From contig NZ_JOJL01000035.1 of the NCBI RefSeq assembly GCF_000721705.1, positions 21,189 through 85,188 of the forward strand: a DNA stretch of 64,000 nucleotides. Direction: 5' to 3'. The stretch is from Actinoplanes subtropicus. Its GTDB lineage: Bacteria; Actinomycetota; Actinomycetes; Mycobacteriales; Micromonosporaceae. Every line of letters begins with the position of its first letter. Within the stretch, counting starts at the first letter, position 1. The position numbers and the translations under genes are program-made. Below are positions 59,682 to 64,000 of the stretch, piece by piece. Under the pieces are notes generated by a model that worked only from the letters and a program-made list of their open reading frames with translations, ran no database searches and was not told the DNA's origin.

Positions 59682-60105
59682 TCAGCCTTTGATCTGCTTG
59701 CGGCCCGAGTTGCTGGACCCGATGCTGATCTTGCGTGGCTTGGCCGCCTCGGAGACGGGGATCCGCAGCTCCAGGACGCCGTTGTCGTAGCCGGCCTCGA
59801 GCTTGTCGGTGTCGAGGGTGTCGGCCAGGAACAGCTGCCGGCTGAACACGCCCATCGGCCGCTCGGAGATCACGGTCTCCACACCGTCCTTGACCCGGCG
59901 CTGCCGCTGGGCCTTGACCTGCAGCACGTTGCGCTCGACGGTCAGCTCTATCGAATCGGGGTCGACCCCGGGCAGGTCGAAATACACGTTGAACCAGTCA
60001 CCGTCGCGCTCGGCGTCGACGTGCATCCGCCGGCCGGCTCGCCGTGCCGGTCAGCTGCTCGAACACGCGGTCGATGTCGCGGAACGGGTCGGTACGCATC
60101 AGCAT
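59682..60105 (-). pseudogene. Hsp20/alpha-crystallin chaperone, frameshifted near the N-terminus
   Basis: ATG 60105, nine bases after GAGGAGGAG, reads MLMRTDPFRDIDRVFEQLTG then leaves the family; from about 60030 the other frame gives MHVDAERDGDWFNVYFDLPG, VDPDSIELTVERNVLQVKAQ, GVFSRQLFLADTLD and YDNGVLELRIPVSE. That is a complete alpha-crystallin domain ending in KISI. One indel separates the parts. An internal ATG at 60026 could still give a domain without the N-terminal arm. A HAIR operator lies upstream. Confidence 0.75.
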
Positions 60106-60168
60106 GGTCATCTCCTCCTCGGTGCTCCTTCACCAAAGGGTCTCCAGTTCCCGGGGTTCGCCCGGTAA

Positions 60169-60187
60169 TTGAGTGCCGTTGACTCAA
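60169..60187. promoter_or_regulatory. HAIR operator (HspR binding site)
   Basis: TTGAGT (60169-60174), seven bases, ACTCAA (60182-60187): the core of the HspR-associated inverted repeat CTTGAGT-N7-ACTCAAG. It is in the divergent region between hsp20 and hspR. Confidence 0.8.
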
Positions 60188-60213
60188 CTTGTCTCTATCG
60201 GTACAACGAAGGC

Positions 60214-60586
60214 ATGGCAATGTCAAGTCCGGGGTTCGCGGAGTGTTCGGCTGCGGCCGAGGGCTCTTCCGCTCTCGCCGATCGGCAGGCGGAAGGCATG
60301 TATCCGATCTCGGTGGTTGCGGAGATGACCGGCCTCGGGGCGCAGACGCAGCGGCTATGAGCGGGCCGGACTGCTGCATCCGGCGCGTACTGCCGGAGGT
60401 ATGCGCCTGTACAGCCCTCGTGATGTCACGCCGGTACGCCGCGCGGCTGAATTGGCCGCCGAAGGAATCAACCTGACCGGCGTCCGCCGGATCCTGGCGC
60501 TCGAGGTTGAGGTGGCGGGCCTGCGCAGCGAACTCGAAAGCCTCCGCGGCCCGGTCAGCGCCACGTCCACCGGACCCGGCCGGTAA
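60214..60586 (+). pseudogene. hspR: HspR heat-shock repressor, frameshifted
   Basis: From ATG 60214 or 60220 the frame reads GMYPISVVAEMTGLGAQTQRL and stops at 60358-60360. The next frame continues YERAGLLHPARTAGGMRLYS, RAAELAAEGINLTGVRRILA and LEVEVAGLRSEL, which is the rest of HspR (MerR-type HTH and coiled coil). The break is in the invariant RLYER stretch. Its own operator (HAIR) is intact 27 bp upstream. Confidence 0.75.
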
Positions 60587-60667
60587 GCCAGACGCGGGAA
60601 GTGGCCACGGTCACACACAGGCATGTCACGGATCGGCGGGCTGCCTTGTTCCATGGACATGACGCAG

Positions 60668-61355
60668 ATGAGGAACCAGACAGTGATCGTGGCCGGGGCC
60701 ACTGGCGTCTTCGGCCGGCACATCCGCGAGGCGCTAACCGGCACGGGACACACCGTGCTCGGTTTGGGCCGCAGCGAGGGCAATGAGATCCGCGCCGACC
60801 TGCTCGACCGAACCGGACTGATGCGGGCGTTCGAGGGGATCGAGGCGGACGTCGTGGTGCACGCCGCGACCGCGCTGCGCAAACCGCCGATGACGCACAA
60901 GGACATGTTCGGCACTGACGACCTGCGGATCGCCGGGACCGCGAACCTGATCGAGGCGGCCAAGCTCGCCGGCGTACGCCGCTTCATCGGCGAGAACATC
61001 GCCATCGGCTACGGCTACCGTGACTTCGGCGACCGCGTTCTGACCGAGGAGGACGAGTTCGCGACGCCTGTGGACGACCCGAGCATCAACCGGCACCTGG
61101 AGGGTATGCGGGAGAAGGAGCGCCTGGCACAGGTGTCGGGGCTGGAGGCGATCTCTTTGCGATTCGGGCTTTTCTACCGTCCGGGCGGCACTGAGACGAT
61201 GGTGCGCATGCTGGGCAGGCGGCAACTGCCCACGTTCGACGACCACGGCCGCGTCTCGCCGTGGACCCACCTGGCCAACGCGGCCGCGGCCGTCGTCGCG
61301 GCGATCGATCATGGCCGGCCCGGTAAGGCGTACAACGTCGTCGACGACCACCGCG
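60668..61355 (+). pseudogene. NAD-dependent epimerase, 3' end replaced by an IS fragment
   Basis: MRNQTVIVAGATGVFGRHIR (Rossmann loop GATGVFG), VVVHAATALRKPP, GENIAIGYGYRDF and SPWTHLANAAAAVVAAID match an NAD(P)-dependent epimerase up to KAYNVVDDH at about 61350. From there the frame encodes unrelated residues to a stop at 61465, because integrase-core DNA begins. About 50 C-terminal residues are lost. Activity uncertain. Confidence 0.65.
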
Positions 61356-61524
61356 AGTACGAGATCTTCTACAACAACACCGACCGCATCAGGGCATCAC
61401 CAACGCCCGGCCACTCGCCCCGCTACCCGAACCGATCACCAACGCGGACCGGCTCACCCACCTGAACATCCACCGGCATGGACCGCCTCGGCGGCATCCT
61501 CCACGAATACGAACATGCCGCCTG
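61356..61524 (+). pseudogene. Integrase-core (IS481/IS3-type) transposase C-terminal fragment
   Basis: In mixed frames the DNA reads HQGITNARPLAPLPEPITNA, DRLTHLN and DRLGGILHEYEHAA, the C-terminal end of an integrase-core transposase. At least one indel; the catalytic DDE part is missing. Confidence 0.55.
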
Positions 61525-61668
61525 AACAGCACCTTGGTGTAGCCGCCCTTGGTGGCCGCGTTCGGGTTGACCGTCACGTGCGCCGACGCCGGCCCGGCCA
61601 GGGTAAGCAGCACGGCGGCGGCCGCGGCGGACACGATGCCGACACGCTTGGGGCAGCGAGTAATTCAT
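61525..61668 (-). pseudogene. YcnI (DUF1775) N-terminal remnant
   Basis: ATG 61668 (MNYS), then after a frame change KRVGIVSAAAAAVLLTLAGP and the mature start SAHVTVNPNAATKGGYTKV. AHVTV is the copper-binding N-terminus of YcnI-like proteins. The rest of the protein is replaced by the transposase fragment. The divergent PepSY gene is its usual genomic neighbour. Confidence 0.6.
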
Positions 61669-61824
61669 GACAGAAACCTCTCGTATTGCAGGATGACGTC
61701 CCAGTTGTCGCCGGAACACGGCGAAAAGTTCCTGAGAAATTCCCGGGAACCCGATGGAGATGGGCGGCGACAAACATCGCGAGTGAACGCCGTCACGGCC
61801 CCCACCCCACCCCTTGAGGTAACC

Positions 61825-63279
61825 ATGTCGACGACCGCCCCACGGCCCGTCACCGTCACCCCGGCTCCTCGGCAACGCACGACGCCGGTGCGCAGCTTCG
61901 GGCCGCTGCTGGTGCGGCTGCACTTCTACGCTGGCATCTTCGTCGCGCCGTTTCTGCTGGTCGCGGCAATGACCGGCATGCTGTACGCGTTCATGCCGCA
62001 GATCGAACGTGCCTACTACGGTGACGTGCTGGTCGTCGACCACCCGGGCGGCGCGACCAAGTCGCTCGCCGAGCAGATCACCGCGGCGCGGGCCACGTAC
62101 CCCGACGGGGACCTCGTCGCGGTCCGGCCGGGCACGGACGACACCACCACGCAGATCGACTTCACCTCGGCGTCGCTGGACGACGAGCACTTTCGCACCG
62201 TCTACGTGAACCCGTACACCGGCGCGGTCACCGGGCATCTGACCACCTGGTGGGCTACCACACCGCTCAAGACCTGGTTCGACGACCTGCACCGCAACCT
62301 GCATCTCGGCGCGACCGGCAGGTACTACTCCGAGTTCGCGGCCAGCTGGCTCGCCGTCCTCGCCCTCGGCGGCCTGGCCCTCTGGTGGCGGCGCCAGCGC
62401 TCGGCCCGGAAAATGCTCACCCCCGAACTGTCCGCGAAGAGAGGCGTGCGGCGTACTCGCAGCTGGCACGCCGCAACCGGGGTGTGGCTCACGCTCGGCC
62501 TGCTGATCCTGTCCGCGACCGGCTTGACCTGGTCCCGCTACGCCGGCGGCAACTTCAGCGAAGCCCTGGACAAGTTCAAAGGCAGCACACCGTACGTGTC
62601 TACCGACCTGGGCAGCGCTGCCGACCCCACGGCCTCCGGCGGACACCACGGCATGGGCGGTACGACCGCGGCCGCCGGCACCGTCGATCCGGCGGCTATC
62701 GACGGCGTATTGAAGATCGCCCGCGCCGACGGAATCGACGGCCCGGTCGCGATCGCCGTCCCCGGCGACACCGCCACCGCCTGGACCGTCACCCAGTCCC
62801 GCGACCTGTGGCCGGTCGGCCGCGACAGCGTCGCCGTCGACGCCACCGCCGGCAAGATCACCGAGCGGATCAACTTCGCCGACTGGCCGCTGTTCGCCAA
62901 ACTCACCCGCTGGGGCATCAACGCCCACATGGGCACCCTGTTCGGCCTCGTCAACCAGCTGCTGCTGGCCGCCCTCGCCCTCGGCCTGATCTGCGTGATC
63001 ATCTGGGGCTACCGGATGTGGTGGCAACGCCGCCCCACCCGCGCCGACCGCAAAGCCCTGGTCGGCGCACCACCGGTCGGCCACGGCGCCTGGCAGCAAC
63101 TGCCCACCTGGGGCATCGTCGTCGGCGTCCCGCTGGTGTTCGCCCTGGGATGGTTCGTGCCGCTGTTCGGCATCCCGTTAGCCGCGTTCCTCATCGCCGA
63201 TCTCATTCTCGGCGCCTTCCGCAGCCGCCGAGACCGAACCGCCAGCACGCCGGTCTCCCCCGCCCCGGCTGGCAGCTAA
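61825..63279 (+). CDS. PepSY-associated membrane protein (PiuB-like)
   Basis: 484 residues from ATG 61825 (GAGGT upstream). Membrane segments at about 33-53, 175-195, 220-240, 375-395 and 435-465. RLHFYAGIFVAPFLLVAAMTG is the PepSY_TM opening; HRNLHLG and RSWHAATGVWLTLGLLILSATG carry the conserved membrane His residues; a PepSY-like extracytoplasmic region lies at about 60-140. A GHHGMGG loop may bind metal. Such proteins are linked to iron or copper handling or to reduction at the membrane. Paired with the broken ycnI upstream. Confidence 0.82.
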   Translation: MSTTAPRPVTVTPAPRQRTTPVRSFGPLLVRLHFYAGIFVAPFLLVAAMTGMLYAFMPQIERAYYGDVLVVDHPGGATKSLAEQITAARATYPDGDLVAVRPGTDDTTTQIDFTSASLDDEHFRTVYVNPYTGAVTGHLTTWWATTPLKTWFDDLHRNLHLGATGRYYSEFAASWLAVLALGGLALWWRRQRSARKMLTPELSAKRGVRRTRSWHAATGVWLTLGLLILSATGLTWSRYAGGNFSEALDKFKGSTPYVSTDLGSAADPTASGGHHGMGGTTAAAGTVDPAAIDGVLKIARADGIDGPVAIAVPGDTATAWTVTQSRDLWPVGRDSVAVDATAGKITERINFADWPLFAKLTRWGINAHMGTLFGLVNQLLLAALALGLICVIIWGYRMWWQRRPTRADRKALVGAPPVGHGAWQQLPTWGIVVGVPLVFALGWFVPLFGIPLAAFLIADLILGAFRSRRDRTASTPVSPAPAGS

Positions 63280-63287
63280 CGCTCGGT

Positions 63288-63309
63288 GGTGCCGTCCCAG
63301 GACGGCACC
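63288..63309 (+). terminator. Hairpin after the PepSY gene
   Basis: GGTGCCGTCC (63288-63297) and GGACGGCACC (63300-63309) form a 10-bp stem 8 bp after the stop; the loop is very short, so the inner pair is probably open. Confidence 0.6.
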
Positions 63310-63621
63310 GCCTCCCGCTGCGAACCCTTATCTGTTGCGAGACGTCATCAAGTAGCCCGCCAACCCGCCGCCCCTCGGCCACGAGAACACCATCCAGCAG
63401 CGCAGCAGCTTCCGCCTGCCGATGGTCGCTGCCTCGATCCTGTTGCTCGTCCGCGCCGCCTGGCTCGGCGCGCGGCTCCAGCCCCGGTTCGGCACCTGGA
63501 ACGCGGCGCCGATCTCCGTTGGCGTGGGCTGGTCCCGGCGGATGGCTGCCGGGCGCCGCTGTTGGGGGCGGCGAGGCGAAACCTCGCCACCCGTACGACC
63601 TGCTTCAGGACCTGCCGCCTG
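63310..63621. other. Region without an intact gene
   Basis: One plus-strand stretch (RLPMVAASILLLVRAAWLGA) looks like a broken membrane segment, and RHPYDLLQDLPP occurs in another frame. No start-to-stop gene can be supported. Confidence 0.4.
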
Positions 63622-64000
63622 TTACGTGTCCTCGCGGGGTAGGGCGAGGGGGTGTGGTTCGCCGGTGAGGGCGGCGAGTGCTGTGGCGACTTCTTCGAGG
63701 GTGGCTTTGACGTAGCGGGCGGTGGTGCCAGCGTCGTTGGGCGTTTCGGCATGTCCTGCGTAGGCGAGAGCGACACCGTAGCCGAAGACGCGTTCCACCC
63801 AGGTAAGCGTGGTGTGGCGCAGCCAGTGCGCGGACACCTGCTGGGTGGCCACCCAGGGCAGAATCTTCCCAAGCCGTTCCCACAGGTAGTCATAGCGGCG
63901 GCGGGTGACTGGTCGTCCGTTCGCGTACCGCAGCAACTGCCCGTCGCCGGGGACGCGACGTTGCAGGGAGTGCCGTTGCAGGTACTGCATCAGCGTGGGC
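63622..64000 (-). CDS. Tyrosine recombinase/integrase, C-terminal part
   Basis: The gene enters from the right edge; about 126 residues to the stop at 63622. RPVTRRRYDYLWERLGKILP, then AHWLRHTTLTWVERVFGYGV (HxLRH box), ALAYAGHAETPNDAGTTARY with the second His (AGH) and catalytic Tyr in RYVKA. The tail ALTGEPHPLALPRED is the same as in the remnant at 33430. It should be the integrase of the island or of a neighbouring element. Confidence 0.8.
   Translation of the reverse strand, partial: PTLMQYLQRHSLQRRVPGDGQLLRYANGRPVTRRRYDYLWERLGKILPWVATQQVSAHWLRHTTLTWVERVFGYGVALAYAGHAETPNDAGTTARYVKATLEEVATALAALTGEPHPLALPREDT

Noticed and set aside
61423..63099. 558-residue minus-strand open frame opposite the PepSY gene
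   Set aside because: No motif or start context; the PepSY frame is strongly supported.
1..64000. tRNA, rRNA and riboswitch candidates
   Set aside because: No cloverleaf-like or rRNA-like stretches were recognised by eye; a covariance-model search (tRNAscan/Infernal) was not possible here, and a hit from it would overturn this.

Overview
The window is high-GC DNA with dense, often ATGA-overlapping genes, GTG and TTG starts and actinomycete-type families throughout. A decaprenylphosphoryl-arabinose (DPA) pathway sits in a locus with no mycolic-acid genes. That fits an arabinose-containing actinomycete such as a member of the Micromonosporaceae (Actinoplanes-like), but the family assignment is an inference from gene content, not from a marker gene. 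I saw no rRNA, tRNA or CRISPR array.

Positions 1-33,000 look like well-kept chromosome devoted to the cell envelope, signalling and metals. In order: the tail of a phosphoesterase; a flippase-like protein, GT4 glycosyltransferase and PIG-L deacetylase operon; a COG4705 membrane protein; histidine kinase 1, which meets response regulator 1 tail to tail. Response regulator 1 is the last gene of a leftward operon dprE1-dprE2-HAD-phosphodiester glycosidase-ubiA-RR. Next come two polysaccharide deacetylases, a beta-propeller lipoprotein, a glycosyltransferase with an internal deletion, and a second, paralogous RR/HK pair driving a DedA protein. A PadR-ABC-FtsX operon follows. Then there is a BlaI/M56 pair with PAP2 and DedA neighbours, a third RR/HK pair, a lipoprotein-ABC-ABC-FtsX operon, and an iron group (EfeU permease, a miniature EfeO lipoprotein, a FetB-like permease). 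Two sets of repeated DNA sites tie this half together. Seven 11-bp-spaced direct repeats of the CTGAA/CTTAA type lie in the control regions of the first two signalling systems and their neighbours. Four BlaI-type palindromes (CCTACA-N3-TGTAGG) lie beside PAP2/blaI, DedA/RR3, efeU and mini-efeO.

Positions 33,400-64,000 look like an accessory island. It begins where a third DedA gene is frameshifted and cut off next to the C-terminal remnant of a tyrosine recombinase, and it ends in the C-terminus of a related recombinase that runs off the window. Between these lie many fragments (RHS, VOC, integrase, IS256, IS21, integrase-core) and about ten genes broken by single indels. Intact genes include a MFS transporter, a LuxR regulator, a MEDS-HATPase protein, an ArsR/SRPBCC pair, a hybrid kinase, secreted proteins, a CPBP protease and stress-signalling parts (ECF sigma factor, Asp23/AmaP operon, SpoIIE-type phosphatase).

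The most striking part of the island is 49,900-52,900. A CarH/LitR-like B12-binding MerR regulator, with the Wx9EH motif, lies next to a heliorhodopsin. It is divergent from a DUF378-fasciclin gene pair, and GTCTAGA-type 11-bp-spaced repeats sit in front of both the regulator and the heliorhodopsin. This suggests a light-controlled module. Another notable element is an 11-copy pentanucleotide repeat inside the start of a STAS (anti-anti-sigma) gene, a candidate frame switch. A heat-shock operator (HAIR) lies between an Hsp20 gene and an hspR gene, both of which carry frameshifts.
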